Below are positions 8,125-17,484 of a DNA stretch of 64,000 nucleotides, piece after piece. The stretch lies in assembly GCA_016290095.1 (NCBI GenBank), contig JAEESU010000019.1, forward strand, positions 124,001 through 188,000. Direction: 5' to 3'. Position numbers and translations under genes: made by a program. Numbering within the stretch: position 1 is the first letter of the stretch; the number at the start of each line of letters is the position of its first letter. This DNA is from Clostridia bacterium (GTDB lineage: Bacteria; Bacillota; Clostridia; TANB77; CAG-508). The notes under the pieces are model-generated. The model was given only the letters and a program-made list of their open reading frames with translations, was not told the DNA's origin and made no database searches.

Positions 8125-8871
8125 AAAAATCTTTTGTTTTCTAATAATTCTATAATATGTAGATTTCTTCAATTTCAGTTTTTCCATTATCTCAATATTA
8201 TTTAGATTTCCATTCATTTTTAATTCACAAATTAGCCTATACATAGTGTTATAATAGTCCATGTCTATAATATTGTTATTTTCCAATAATTTTTTTATCT
8301 CAATATCATAATTCAAATAGTTATCTTTTATCTCTATAAATTTGTAGTCTCCAACATCACCTGACAAAATATTCTTATAATTATAGTTATCTCCGTACAC
8401 AATTGAAATAACTTCTCCACACACTTTATCATTAAAATAATCTCTGTAGCTGGAATGCTCATAGTCTATAGGATTGCTGCATATTCCTGCCTTTACTGGA
8501 TTATCATGTATATATTTTATGCAATTTTGTAAATGAGTTTTATCCATTATCATTTCACACTTATATCTATCTCTAAAAACATATCCACATCTTTGTAAAT
8601 TATTATTGTAAAACATTGCATATTTTGTATTAACTGATGACATCATCTCTGAAAGATGTTTAATAGCAGGCACAAATAATAAAATATGTGCATGATTATC
8701 CATAATGCAATATGAAATTAATTTAATATCATTATCTCTTAATTTGTGTTTTAGTAATTCTAAATAATATTCTTTGTATGTGTTTTTTTGAAAAATGTGT
8801 TCTTTGTTAATTCCTTGAGTCATTATATGAAAGAACTTTGATTGATAATTATTTCTAGCTATTCTTGGCAA
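8110..8871 (-). CDS. REP-associated tyrosine transposase (Y1/HUH, TnpA_REP-like)
   Basis: A 253-residue single-strand DNA transposase-like nuclease. It has the HUH pair in YCIMDNHAHILLF (~residues 55-67) and the conserved tyrosine in KYIHDNPVKAGI (~residue 121), both typical of RAYT proteins. The C-terminal ~45 residues (EIMEKLKLKKSTYYRIIRKQ) look like a helix-turn-helix. The family processes single-stranded REP palindromes, and such palindromes lie on both sides here. It begins with TTG (8869-8871), supported by AAAGGAG six bases upstream. Its last residues KECP and the stop are encoded by the REP element itself. All catalytic residues look intact. Confidence 0.92.
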   Translation of the reverse strand: MPRIARNNYQSKFFHIMTQGINKEHIFQKNTYKEYYLELLKHKLRDNDIKLISYCIMDNHAHILLFVPAIKHLSEMMSSVNTKYAMFYNNNLQRCGYVFRDRYKCEMIMDKTHLQNCIKYIHDNPVKAGICSNPIDYEHSSYRDYFNDKVCGEVISIVYGDNYNYKNILSGDVGDYKFIEIKDNYLNYDIEIKKLLENNNIIDMDYYNTMYRLICELKMNGNLNNIEIMEKLKLKKSTYYRIIRKQKIFKECP

Positions 8872-8989
8872 TTTCTTCTCCTTTCAAAAAAAGCAAAACT
8901 TCAGGAATATAACCTAAAGTTTTGCCCCATTTTTTATATTATACGCTTTTTTCAATTTTTATCAATACATAATAATTATTATTTATGAT

Positions 8990-9044
8990 AAGGAGTGTCC
9001 CTAAAGTTCCAAAGTGGAACTAAAAGGAACGTCCCTGTTGAACC
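8990..9044 (+). repeat. REP-like palindromic element, copy B
   Basis: AAGGAGTGTCCCT, then a perfect inner stem AGTTCCA/TGGAACT around AAG, then AAAAGGAACGTCCCTGTTGAACC. It is the inverted partner of copy A and lies between the ROK gene and the transposase gene. Confidence 0.88.
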
Positions 9045-9047
9045 ATT

Positions 9048-9950
9048 TTAATCTAATGTTGCTCCAATAATTCCAGCATCATTTTTAAATGATGCTGTAA
9101 CAATGACTGGTTTTGAATGATTAAAACTTACATCATCTCTATATATTTCTCTTTTCATTTGTGCGAATATTGGATATTCTTCATAATATGAATAGCTTCC
9201 ACCAAAACAAATTGCTTCTGGTTCGAAGATATCTATTAAATTACATATTCCTATTCTTAAATAATCTACAAAGTCATCCACATCTGGTTGTATTGCTTCT
9301 TTGTTTTCAACCATTAATGTCTCTCTCATATATTGTCCTGAAAAATCCGAACTTGATAAGTTCAATCTTTTTACTATTCTATTTTTTAAAGATTTTATTG
9401 AACAATATCTTTCAAAGCATCCTTTTTTACCACATGTGCATTGAATTCCATCTTTTACAAGAGTCATGTGTCCAAATTCAAATGCTGAATACTTTTTAGA
9501 TTCTAAAAGTTTTCCTCCTAAAAATGCTGCCCCTCCTATTCCAGTACCAATATTTATAAATAAGCAATCATCATATTCCCTTAATGAGCCAAATGTTTTT
9601 TCAACTAAAGCTGCACATTTTCCATCATTCCTAACTTTTACTGTTTTCCAATATTTACTCTCTAATCTTTCTCTTAGGTTATAATCAAATAATCCTAAAT
9701 TATAAGACATTATTGTGCCATCTGTAACTGTACCTGGACAAGCAACTCCAATTTTCTCAATTTTACTCATGCTGATATTACATTCTTCGAATAGTTTTGT
9801 AATCAATTCATCTATAATATTAATAACTGCCTCTTCCATATTGTTTCTGTCTTCTGGAGAATAAAATTTATCACATGTTTTTATCAAATTTTGTCCATCA
9901 ACAAGTCCAACTCCTATATGACTTCCACCAATATCAATTCCTATTCTCAT
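9048..9950 (-). CDS. ROK family sugar kinase
   Basis: A 300-residue ASKHA-fold kinase, probably phosphorylating glucose, N-acetylglucosamine or a related hexose. It has the phosphate-binding DIGGSHIGVGLVD at the N terminus, GVACPGTV, the NIGTGIGGAA motif and the ROK zinc site CTCGKKGCFERYC with the preceding FEFGHM histidine. There is no DNA-binding domain, so it is an enzyme and not a NagC-type repressor. AAAGGAG precedes the ATG. It starts 13 bases after pilC and is probably the last gene of the pilus operon transcript, an odd partner. Substrate cannot be read from sequence. Confidence 0.88.
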   Translation of the reverse strand: MRIGIDIGGSHIGVGLVDGQNLIKTCDKFYSPEDRNNMEEAVINIIDELITKLFEECNISMSKIEKIGVACPGTVTDGTIMSYNLGLFDYNLRERLESKYWKTVKVRNDGKCAALVEKTFGSLREYDDCLFINIGTGIGGAAFLGGKLLESKKYSAFEFGHMTLVKDGIQCTCGKKGCFERYCSIKSLKNRIVKRLNLSSSDFSGQYMRETLMVENKEAIQPDVDDFVDYLRIGICNLIDIFEPEAICFGGSYSYYEEYPIFAQMKREIYRDDVSFNHSKPVIVTASFKNDAGIIGATLD

Positions 9951-9963
9951 AACTATATCTCCT

Positions 9964-11247
9964 TTATAAAAAAAGTATCTCTCCCAAATAAATTTTTATG
10001 TATGGTATAAATACTAAGAAAATAAATAATATTAAAGCAATTCCGATAATTAAATATGATATCTCTAATAATCTTTTTAGTACTTTGTTAATAGAATCTT
10101 CCACTTCATTATCTAAATAATTTATTGTTCTATCTATTATGTCTAATGATTTAGTTTGAAATCCTTTTTTCAATAGTTCAATTATTATAGGGCTTAATAT
10201 TCCATCTTGCTCAAATGGTTCTAACCATGATTTGCTAATATAAATATTGTTAATTGCTTTTTCAATTGTATTATGCATAATTGTATTTGATGTAACATTT
10301 TTGCTTATTTCTAAAGCATCTTGAACTCTCATGTTATTCTGCAAATTTAGATATACACTTTTAATAATTCTCGCAAAATCCATAAGATATACCATTTTTC
10401 CAAGCATCCCAATAGAGTATTTTAAACTATCTAAATCATTTCTACCTTCATCAGTACTAACATACCTAATAATTATTCCAAGCATTATAGATATTATAAT
10501 TACAAAAACATACCAGTATTGTAAAAATCCATTTAGTATTTCTGAAATAACCAATGTAGTTTTCGGAATACTACCAACCCCACCATTCGATATAATCATT
10601 TTTTGTAAACTTGGAATTCCAATTAATAATGCTACAAAAAGAATTATAAGCATTCCAAAAAACATAAGTACATTGGGAAGAATATTATTACGTATCTTAT
10701 CAATCATTTTTTTCTCATCTTCTAAATATCTATTAGCATGTTTTAATGATTCTTCAAGTGTACCTGTAAGCTCTCCTGTTTTTATAAAATTAACATATAC
10801 TGTTGGGAAAATTTTAGGATAATTTCTCATCGTTTTATAAATATATGTACCATTATCATAATTCTTTAGAATTTCTCTTAAACAAGTTTTAAAATATTCA
10901 TTTTTTGTGTCATTAATTATTGTTGCTAATGAGTGTGATTCTGTAAAATTTGATTCTTTTAATAAATATAGTGACTTTGTGAAATCTCTTAATTCTTCTA
11001 TTGAAACTCTATTTCTTAAATCTACAATTTTATTTTTGTCTATTGTAAATCTCTTTTTCTTAGAATAAATTGTTGCATTAATCTTCTTTTCTCTTCTTGA
11101 AAAATTGATAATTCCTTCTTTTACTTCGATAGGAGTCATACCATTTCTTTTTAATCTTTTTAAACATTCAATTTTATCTTTTTCTTCAATTCTAAGTTTT
11201 GCAACTTGCCCGTGTGGTGTCATTACTTTGCATGAAAAAATTGCCAT
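9964..11247 (-). CDS. pilC: Type IV pilus inner-membrane platform protein PilC
   Basis: A 427-residue GspF/PilC-family platform protein. An N-terminal ~95-residue region is followed by two GspF repeats: the first begins near residue 85 (LRDFTKSLYLL, later TGELTGTLEESL) and the second near residue 290 (DFARIIKSVYLNLQ...). Membrane segments lie near residues 190-210, 240-260 and 395-420. The family anchors the pilus assembly ATPase and drives pilin extrusion. AAAGGAGGGTACC precedes the ATG. It closes the pilus gene set; no PilB, PilT or prepilin peptidase is in this window. Confidence 0.9.
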   Translation of the reverse strand: MAIFSCKVMTPHGQVAKLRIEEKDKIECLKRLKRNGMTPIEVKEGIINFSRREKKINATIYSKKKRFTIDKNKIVDLRNRVSIEELRDFTKSLYLLKESNFTESHSLATIINDTKNEYFKTCLREILKNYDNGTYIYKTMRNYPKIFPTVYVNFIKTGELTGTLEESLKHANRYLEDEKKMIDKIRNNILPNVLMFFGMLIILFVALLIGIPSLQKMIISNGGVGSIPKTTLVISEILNGFLQYWYVFVIIISIMLGIIIRYVSTDEGRNDLDSLKYSIGMLGKMVYLMDFARIIKSVYLNLQNNMRVQDALEISKNVTSNTIMHNTIEKAINNIYISKSWLEPFEQDGILSPIIIELLKKGFQTKSLDIIDRTINYLDNEVEDSINKVLKRLLEISYLIIGIALILFIFLVFIPYIKIYLGEILFL

Positions 11248-11278
11248 GGTACCCTCCTTTCTAAGATTTTAATCCAAA

Positions 11279-12277
11279 TTAATGTAAAATAATTGGTGCA
11301 AAACGTGTTTTATTAAACTCTTTATAATACTCATCTTCTTCATTATAAAGTTTTCTCCATACACCATAAATTCCGTCAAATGTACACTTGTCAGAAATAT
11401 CTTTAACTTCTTCAGAAACTCTATTTACATATAAATATTTTCCTTCAGAGTATAAAAAGCTCATTCTTATTGCTCTTTTTCCCGTTCCATATCTAAAACA
11501 TGATACTCCATCTTTTATAGAAAAATTAGGAATCCAAACATAAATATAATCTTCAACATTAAGATTTTCACCATTTATATTCACATGATTACTAATTCTA
11601 TCATGTTCATCTATAAATAATTTTTTCAAATCTCCATCATTTGGTAACACTAAAACTTTAGCCCATTTCTTAGCTGAATAGTTATACCACTCTTGATCAT
11701 CTTTTGTGGTTGCAACAAAAGAGTTCATGTTTTTAGAGTACTTAATTGGAGTAATCGAATAATTTAAACTTGTTATTCCTAACTCTGTAAAATAATCATC
11801 CATTAAAATTGGATTATTACACCCTGTAATTTTTTCTCTCTCAAAAGCAGTGGAAATATGTACTGACTTATCATTATTTCCAATTTTATAATTTACAGAA
11901 ATATCAACATCACTTAAAATATCAAATTCCAAATTATTTTGAACTGTAAAATCCACAGTATATCCATTTGGTATTTCAGTTCCAAAAAATTTTTCTGTAA
12001 ATTCATCTCCAAAAATAATAATATTCTGAAGTTTATCCTCTATTTTTTTGGAAACACCAATACCAGAAAACTCATCTACATATTTTTTGATATTTTCAAA
12101 ACTTCTGGTATTCATATTTTCTAAAATATTACTAGCAATTAGTGAGGCTTCAGAATTTTTATTAATTATTTGTAATTCTAATCTTATTTGTAAGCATATT
12201 AAAGTAATAATAGAAAACATTATTACTATTATTACTACTGAAAATAATATTTCTAAAAGGACTATGTTCTTTCTCAT
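11279..12277 (-). CDS. Minor-pilin-like protein, non-canonical prepilin leader
   Basis: A 332-residue protein with one N-terminal hydrophobic helix (IVLLEILFSVVIIVIMFSII) resembling the class III-type prepilin helix. A glutamate would be at +5 if processing occurred after Asn4, but the usual glycine at -1 is absent. The extracellular part is long for a pilin and contains a region from ~140 on (DDYFTELGITSLNYS) that I do not recognise. Position between pilC and the pilMN/pilO genes suggests a minor pilin or tip protein. Whether the leader peptide is cleaved is uncertain. Confidence 0.65.
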   Translation of the reverse strand: MRKNIVLLEILFSVVIIVIMFSIITLICLQIRLELQIINKNSEASLIASNILENMNTRSFENIKKYVDEFSGIGVSKKIEDKLQNIIIFGDEFTEKFFGTEIPNGYTVDFTVQNNLEFDILSDVDISVNYKIGNNDKSVHISTAFEREKITGCNNPILMDDYFTELGITSLNYSITPIKYSKNMNSFVATTKDDQEWYNYSAKKWAKVLVLPNDGDLKKLFIDEHDRISNHVNINGENLNVEDYIYVWIPNFSIKDGVSCFRYGTGKRAIRMSFLYSEGKYLYVNRVSEEVKDISDKCTFDGIYGVWRKLYNEEDEYYKEFNKTRFAPIILH

Positions 12278-12292
12278 ATCTTATCTTCTTCT

Positions 12293-12463
12293 TTAAGCAA
12301 CTTCATTTTGATATGTTTCAGATGCAGGAAGTGGTTCAACTTCTGTCGGATTTAATGGTCCATTAGGTCCAAAAACCACATACGCACAAACTCCTGCTAA
12401 AAGTAATAAAATTACTACAACTAACACTAAAGTTATTATTGTCATTCCTTTTTGTGATCTCAT
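12293..12463 (-). CDS. Short prepilin-like protein
   Basis: A 56-residue protein starting MRSQKGMTIITLVLVVVILL. The KG|MTIITL junction fits a prepilin peptidase site after Gly6, followed by a continuous hydrophobic helix, then a short Pro-rich tail (FGPNGPLNPTEVEPLPASET). Position +5 is Thr rather than Glu. Clostridial pilin-like proteins often carry this GITLIALV-type leader, but a tail of only ~27 residues is too short for a globular pilin head. It sits between two pilus genes. It could be a minor subunit, a pilus-like peptide or an anchor. Confidence 0.75.
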   Translation of the reverse strand: MRSQKGMTIITLVLVVVILLLLAGVCAYVVFGPNGPLNPTEVEPLPASETYQNEVA

Positions 12464-12475
12464 ACTTTTCCCTAC

Positions 12476-13045
12476 TTACTTTCTATCTACACTCTCAAAA
12501 AAACTTCCTGTTGATGTTTCATTTTTTGTTTCTGTTTTAGTCTCTTTCTTTGTTTCTACTTTTGTCTCTGTTTTAGTTTCTTCTTTTTTCGGATTATTCT
12601 CAACAGTATTTACAACAGTTGCTGTATTAGTTACTTTCTTTTCTTCTTTTACCTCATTTTTAGATAAATTTGAGGATTGTGTTGTTTTTATATTAGCATT
12701 TGTAGTAGTTCTATGAATCTCTTCTGCTGGATTTGCTTCTTCATCAAAAGGATTTGATTTTCCACTTTCATATGAATTTTCAGAAGCATAAACATCTAAA
12801 TCTTCTGCTTCAACAGAATATGATTTAAGTGGTGTTTCTTGATTTTTGGCTTGAACATCCACACCTGTATTTTCTTTTATTTCTTCTAACACTTCACTAA
12901 CTGAGTTTTCAGCTACATATTCTACTGATTTTATGCTTTCCTTTTTACCAGGAATAAAATCATATAATAATACAAATAAAACAAATAATACAACAACTAA
13001 AAGCAAAGCAAAAATTATTATTTCTTTTGCAAGTTTACTATTCAT
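12476..13045 (-). CDS. Membrane-anchored Lys/Thr/Glu-rich protein in the pilus operon
   Basis: A 189-residue protein with one N-terminal membrane helix (residues ~8-30, IIIFALLLVVVLFVLFVLLY) and a low-complexity exterior that becomes a run of KKETKTETK-type repeats near the C terminus. The bitopic layout and position right after pilO recall PilP or other alignment-subcomplex proteins, but there is no detectable sequence similarity to them. AGAGAGGA precedes the ATG. Function is unknown; a periplasmic-side linker to the wall is one guess. Confidence 0.7.
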   Translation of the reverse strand: MNSKLAKEIIIFALLLVVVLFVLFVLLYDFIPGKKESIKSVEYVAENSVSEVLEEIKENTGVDVQAKNQETPLKSYSVEAEDLDVYASENSYESGKSNPFDEEANPAEEIHRTTTNANIKTTQSSNLSKNEVKEEKKVTNTATVVNTVENNPKKEETKTETKVETKKETKTETKNETSTGSFFESVDRK

Positions 13046-13066
13046 TCTTCTATCCTCTCTTTAAAT

Positions 13067-13708
13067 CTATTCTTCAACATAAGTAGTTGATGAAACTGGA
13101 ACTGAAGATAAGTTTTGGCTATTTATTGGGATTCCTTTTACAACAAATGTTGCTTGAAGGTTTTCTCCACCTTTCTCAACTAAAAAATCTCTTATCTCAA
13201 AATTTAATTTATCATCATCTTCTAGACTATATACAAAGTCTGTTATTGCTATATAATCTCCTGTAATTATAAAGTTCAAATCACACATAATACAATCTGA
13301 AGAAAGTGATGTAGCTGATGAGCTTCGTGTAATATCAAATTGAAGAGTTACACCTTTCTCTGTTGCGTAATTTCCTATAGTTGTCCATAAGAAATCTAAG
13401 TTATAAATATCCATAGAACTATAAATTGCACTTTCAGAAATCTCTCCTGATTCAACTAATTCATCATATTGCGTTTTTACAATTTTATAATTATCTGTTG
13501 ATTTTTTTAGTTCATTAATTTTATCTTTGAATTCTGTTGTATTTTTCTTATTAAGATCAGAAAGTAATTCGTTTTTTTCAATGCTTAATCTTGAAATATC
13601 ATTATAGCTATTTATTTTAAACTTTCCGATTTTAAAACCAAAAACAACTAAATTAATACAAAGAATTGCAACTATTACTAAAATAAGAATTAATACATAT
13701 TTTCTCAT
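13067..13708 (-). CDS. pilO: PilO-like pilus alignment protein
   Basis: A 213-residue bitopic protein with a membrane helix at residues 4-26, a coiled-coil stretch (~40-85, LSIEKNELLSDLNKKN...) and a C-terminal globular part from ~100 with alternating strands and helices (FIITGDYIAITDFVYSLED). This is the PilO/GspM layout. Its ATG overlaps the pilMN stop as ATGA, and GAAGGAG lies within the pilMN end, so translation is coupled. The assignment rests on topology and gene order (pilMN-pilO), as in Clostridioides difficile. Confidence 0.75.
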   Translation of the reverse strand: MRKYVLILILVIVAILCINLVVFGFKIGKFKINSYNDISRLSIEKNELLSDLNKKNTTEFKDKINELKKSTDNYKIVKTQYDELVESGEISESAIYSSMDIYNLDFLWTTIGNYATEKGVTLQFDITRSSSATSLSSDCIMCDLNFIITGDYIAITDFVYSLEDDDKLNFEIRDFLVEKGGENLQATFVVKGIPINSQNLSSVPVSSTTYVEE

Positions 13709-15309
13709 GGCAAGTCTCCTTCAATTGTAATTTGAACAAGTGAATCACTCTTCTCTCCAACTGTTGATTGAACATTTTCAAGAATTCCTTCAGTCTTTAT
13801 TGCTGCTGAAAAATATCCTAATTGTTCATATTTTTCAGAAACAGCTTCAATTACAATATGTTTTCCATTTGTATTCTTAATTGATGTTATTTGAACTTTT
13901 TGTGGAATTATAAACATAATTTTATTTAGTAAATTAGGTATTGCATCTTTAGCAATAACTCTTCCTTCATTACTTGTATCTGCATTTGATATTGAACTAA
14001 CACTATCTATAATTTTTGAATAAGTACTTGTTAAAGCATTTACTTGTGTTAATTCACTATCTAATAACTCTATTTGCTCTGTCGTTTCAGTTAATCTTTT
14101 AATTGCCTCTTCTTTTTGTTTACTAATTCTACTTGAAATACTTCCACTCATTATTGAGTAAGAAACAATTCCTATTAAAAATACTGCTATTCCTCTAGCA
14201 ATCATTTTTTCTTGAATATTAAGCGGTTCTTTAAACCACTCTTTTATTTGACTAGTATCAAAGTTTTCTTTTGCATTAACTAGGTTATCTATATTTTCAA
14301 ATTTAGAAACTGGTGCAAAATTTAAATCTTTATTTATAAATCCTAATCCATCTAGTGCTAAAGCTATTGCTGAGTTTACTTCTATATATTCTTTTATAGG
14401 TGTTTTTAATGAATTTGTATCTATAAAAAACGGTTTTAATATTTCACATTTTGTATTATCTAATACATCTTGGAAATATAAATCTATATTACTGATTGTT
14501 GCTCCCATTCCTGTAATATACACTTTAGTAACTTTTTCATTAAAGCTTCCTAAAATCTTCTTTACTTCTTTCGCAATCTTTTCAATTGCTGGCATAATTA
14601 TTTCTATATATTCATTTTCATCAGCATCTAAGCTTTGAACTTCTTGATTATATATTGTTATATTTTTACAAACATCATATGCTTTTTTCCATGATAATTC
14701 TGCTTTGTTTATTTGTTCAATTGCTTTTTCTAATCCAGCATTTAAAATATCAACTCTTGATATCTGGCCATCTGTTACTGTTGTAATTCTAATTTCATTT
14801 TCAATATTAATGATTGCAACATTTTCTTTTTCGTTGCTACTTAATAAGTTTGTAATACTTGTTAAAACTGATGACATAGAAGATAATTTATAGTTTGATA
14901 ATATTGATATTTTCTCATCAATTTCTTTTTTATTAGCAGAAAAATATAAAGCTCTAAATTTATCGTAGTCTTCTTTATTATCAGTTAATAAAAATCTAGA
15001 TTCTAATAATCCTTTGTCATATCCTTTTTCATTGCACAACATTTCAAATTCTATATCTAATGATTTTTTAATGTCCTTTTTGTCTAATTCTGAAAATACA
15101 TCAAAATAATTATATATTTCATTTGAAATATTTATACTAATTGGATCTTTATAGCTATTAGTCTCTAAAACTACTTTATTTAGGGCTTCATTTAAATTTT
15201 CAAAAACCTCAACATTATAAGCTTCTATTTTATAATTGTCTCGAACTTTTTTTAATTTAGCATATTTTATTAAATTTTTGTCAACGTAAATTCCTAAGCA
15301 ACTTGGCAT
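13705..15309 (-). CDS. pilMN: PilM-PilN fusion protein
   Basis: A 534-residue fusion. The first ~330 residues are an actin-like PilM ATPase domain (start MPSCLGIYVDKNLIKYAKLKK; nucleotide-site segment VYITGMGATISNIDLYF). A membrane helix follows near residue 380 (GIAVFLIGIVSYSIM), then a coiled coil and a ferredoxin-like C terminus as in PilN. The fusion tethers the cytoplasmic PilM ring to the alignment complex and is known in clostridial pili. The start is set at 15307-15309 because AAAGGAG lies nine bases upstream; an in-frame ATG 30 bases earlier has no ribosome site. Confidence 0.85.
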   Translation of the reverse strand: MPSCLGIYVDKNLIKYAKLKKVRDNYKIEAYNVEVFENLNEALNKVVLETNSYKDPISINISNEIYNYFDVFSELDKKDIKKSLDIEFEMLCNEKGYDKGLLESRFLLTDNKEDYDKFRALYFSANKKEIDEKISILSNYKLSSMSSVLTSITNLLSSNEKENVAIINIENEIRITTVTDGQISRVDILNAGLEKAIEQINKAELSWKKAYDVCKNITIYNQEVQSLDADENEYIEIIMPAIEKIAKEVKKILGSFNEKVTKVYITGMGATISNIDLYFQDVLDNTKCEILKPFFIDTNSLKTPIKEYIEVNSAIALALDGLGFINKDLNFAPVSKFENIDNLVNAKENFDTSQIKEWFKEPLNIQEKMIARGIAVFLIGIVSYSIMSGSISSRISKQKEEAIKRLTETTEQIELLDSELTQVNALTSTYSKIIDSVSSISNADTSNEGRVIAKDAIPNLLNKIMFIIPQKVQITSIKNTNGKHIVIEAVSEKYEQLGYFSAAIKTEGILENVQSTVGEKSDSLVQITIEGDLP

Positions 15310-15411
15310 AAATTTGTTCTCCTTTGTTAAAATAGCCATTTTTTTAAGCTATAAAAATATACAAAAATAATTTAACCCAATAATCGATAAAATCATATAT
15401 TTCTATGTATA

Positions 15412-15440
15412 TTTATATATTTTTTTGCAAAAAAAGTCAA
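15412..15440 (-). promoter_or_regulatory. Sigma-A promoter of the pilus operon
   Basis: Minus strand: TTGACT (15435-15440), 17 bases, TATAAA (15412-15417). The leader to pilMN is about 100 bases, AT-rich, and I see no cyclic-di-GMP riboswitch in it. Confidence 0.65.
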
Positions 15441-15487
15441 TATATACGGCTCCTATAATAACAAAAGTAATACAAATGTAATATTGA

Positions 15488-17428
15488 TTAAACTTTCTCT
15501 TTTAACCCTCCTTCTCTATATGCATTTAAAAGCATTTTTAAGTCATCAATTTCCTCTTGTAATTTTCTTCCAATATCAGTATCTGCTACTCGTTTTCTTT
15601 TCTCTATATTTTCTTTCAAAATTGTTTGTGTTCTAATATCTAACCCTTCTTGAATAGCTTTACATTTTGAACTAAATGGTTCATTCATGGCAAGTACTAG
15701 TCCATGAGAATTATATGTTAAAGTATATCCGGCAATTCCTGTTGTTTGTTGATATGCTTTTGCAAATCCTCCATCAATTACAATCATTTTTCCATTAGCC
15801 TTTACAGGACTTTCTCCATCTTTTGCTTTTACTGGCATGTGTCCATTAATAATATGTCCCTCTTCTATATCTGTTCCAAAATCTAAAAGAATTTTGTTGC
15901 AAATTTCTTCGTTTTCAGTTAAGTAGTAATATGGATTTTTAGTTTCTTTATGTGTTTCTTTATCATCTAAAAAATACCTTTCAAAAGTTGCTGCCTTGTC
16001 TTTTCCAAAAAGTGGTGACTTTGGCCCACACCAAAAATACCACATCATATCAATTTCATCTTGCTTTTCACCTTCACCAAAAAATGCTCTATGAGCAATA
16101 TTTTCTATGTATTCAAAAAGAGCTCTACCTTTCAATTTTTTACCCAGTATTTCAACATTATCAAACTTCCCATTCTTTTTCATTGGCACACATCCATGAA
16201 ATAAAATATTAGAATTAAAATTCTCATACATATGTCCTTTTGCATAAAGGAAATTAATGTGTCTATTTAATTTTTCACTATGAGTAAATGATTCTTTTAA
16301 TCTTTCAATGATTTCAGCTTCCCCATCTGTTAATTTATAAGGGTCATTTGGATCAATTGTAGGAAAATCTGTATCATTTAATTTATACTCTTTTTTGCCT
16401 AGCTTCACTGTTCCTTTTTCGTAATCAATTTTATCAAGTAATAATCTATCATCCATTTGATATTCTTTATGCTTTTTTATTAAATTACCTTCTATTTTAA
16501 ATTGCATTACTGCAATTGCTTTTTGAATTTTAGAAAGGACTACTTTATCTGTATTACTATATTTTGATACCTCATTATTTTTAGGGAGAAATCCACTACA
16601 ATTATTATCATCATAAGTTTCTGTAGCAAAAATAGAAAGTGGCCTTATATTAATTCCATAGCCTTCTTCTAGTGTTGCTAAGTTATCATATCTTGAACAA
16701 ATCCTGATTACATTTGCTATACACGCTTCATTTCCACTCGCTGCTCCCATCCATAATATATCATGATTTCCCCATTCTATATCCAAACTGTGGAAACTCA
16801 TTAATTTATCCATAATAATGGGTGCACCAGGACCTCTATCATAAATGTCACCTACTATATGCAAATGATCAATTGCCATTCTTTTTATAAGCTCAGATAT
16901 AGCAACAATAAATTCATCAGCTCTTTTTAAATCAATAATACTATCAATAATCTGATTATAATAAAGTTCTTTATTATCGTCATCTCCCTGAAGGTGTAAA
17001 AGTTCATCAATAATATAGTCAAATCCTTTTGGCATTGCTTTTCTTACTTTTGAACGTGTATATTTTGAACTAACAGCTTTAGTAACTTCAATTAACCTAT
17101 ATAAAGTGATTTTATACCATTCATTTATATTTTCTGTTTTTGATTTTTCTATATTTAGTTTTTCTTCTGGATAATAAATTAAAGTTGCTAAATCTTTTCT
17201 ATCTTTTTCTGTTAATGCTTTATCATAGATTCCTTCTATTTTACTTTTTATAATTCCAGAACCATTATTTAGAATATGAATAAAAGCCTCATATTCCCCA
17301 TGAATATCGCTTAAAAATAATTCCGTTCCTTTTGGTAAATTTAAAATTGCCTGAAGATTTATTATTTCTTCACTAACTTCTCCAATATTTCTATAAGTTT
17401 TACTTAATTGATTTAAATATTTATCCAC
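15488..17428 (-). CDS. fbp: Class III fructose-1,6-bisphosphatase
   Basis: A 646-residue Firmicute-type FBPase of the metallophosphoesterase superfamily, hydrolysing fructose-1,6-bisphosphate in gluconeogenesis. Metal-site motifs are in FLSDIHGEYEAF (~residue 38), HIVGDIYDRGPGAP, EWGNHDILWMGA and NGHMPVKAKDGESPVKANG. The length matches the class (about 640-670). The start is GTG (17426-17428) preceded by AAAGGAAGG. It is monocistronic as far as visible, divergent from spoVAC. Confidence 0.95.
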   Translation of the reverse strand: MDKYLNQLSKTYRNIGEVSEEIINLQAILNLPKGTELFLSDIHGEYEAFIHILNNGSGIIKSKIEGIYDKALTEKDRKDLATLIYYPEEKLNIEKSKTENINEWYKITLYRLIEVTKAVSSKYTRSKVRKAMPKGFDYIIDELLHLQGDDDNKELYYNQIIDSIIDLKRADEFIVAISELIKRMAIDHLHIVGDIYDRGPGAPIIMDKLMSFHSLDIEWGNHDILWMGAASGNEACIANVIRICSRYDNLATLEEGYGINIRPLSIFATETYDDNNCSGFLPKNNEVSKYSNTDKVVLSKIQKAIAVMQFKIEGNLIKKHKEYQMDDRLLLDKIDYEKGTVKLGKKEYKLNDTDFPTIDPNDPYKLTDGEAEIIERLKESFTHSEKLNRHINFLYAKGHMYENFNSNILFHGCVPMKKNGKFDNVEILGKKLKGRALFEYIENIAHRAFFGEGEKQDEIDMMWYFWCGPKSPLFGKDKAATFERYFLDDKETHKETKNPYYYLTENEEICNKILLDFGTDIEEGHIINGHMPVKAKDGESPVKANGKMIVIDGGFAKAYQQTTGIAGYTLTYNSHGLVLAMNEPFSSKCKAIQEGLDIRTQTILKENIEKRKRVADTDIGRKLQEEIDDLKMLLNAYREGGLKEKV

Positions 17429-17484
17429 TAATTCTGCCTTCCTTTCATGTTAAAAATTTTATTAATACATTATGAAATATTTAT

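Noticed and set aside
15310..15440. Cyclic-di-GMP riboswitch ahead of the pilus operon
   Set aside because: Such switches occur before clostridial pilus genes, but this leader is short, AT-rich and lacks the conserved aptamer segments.
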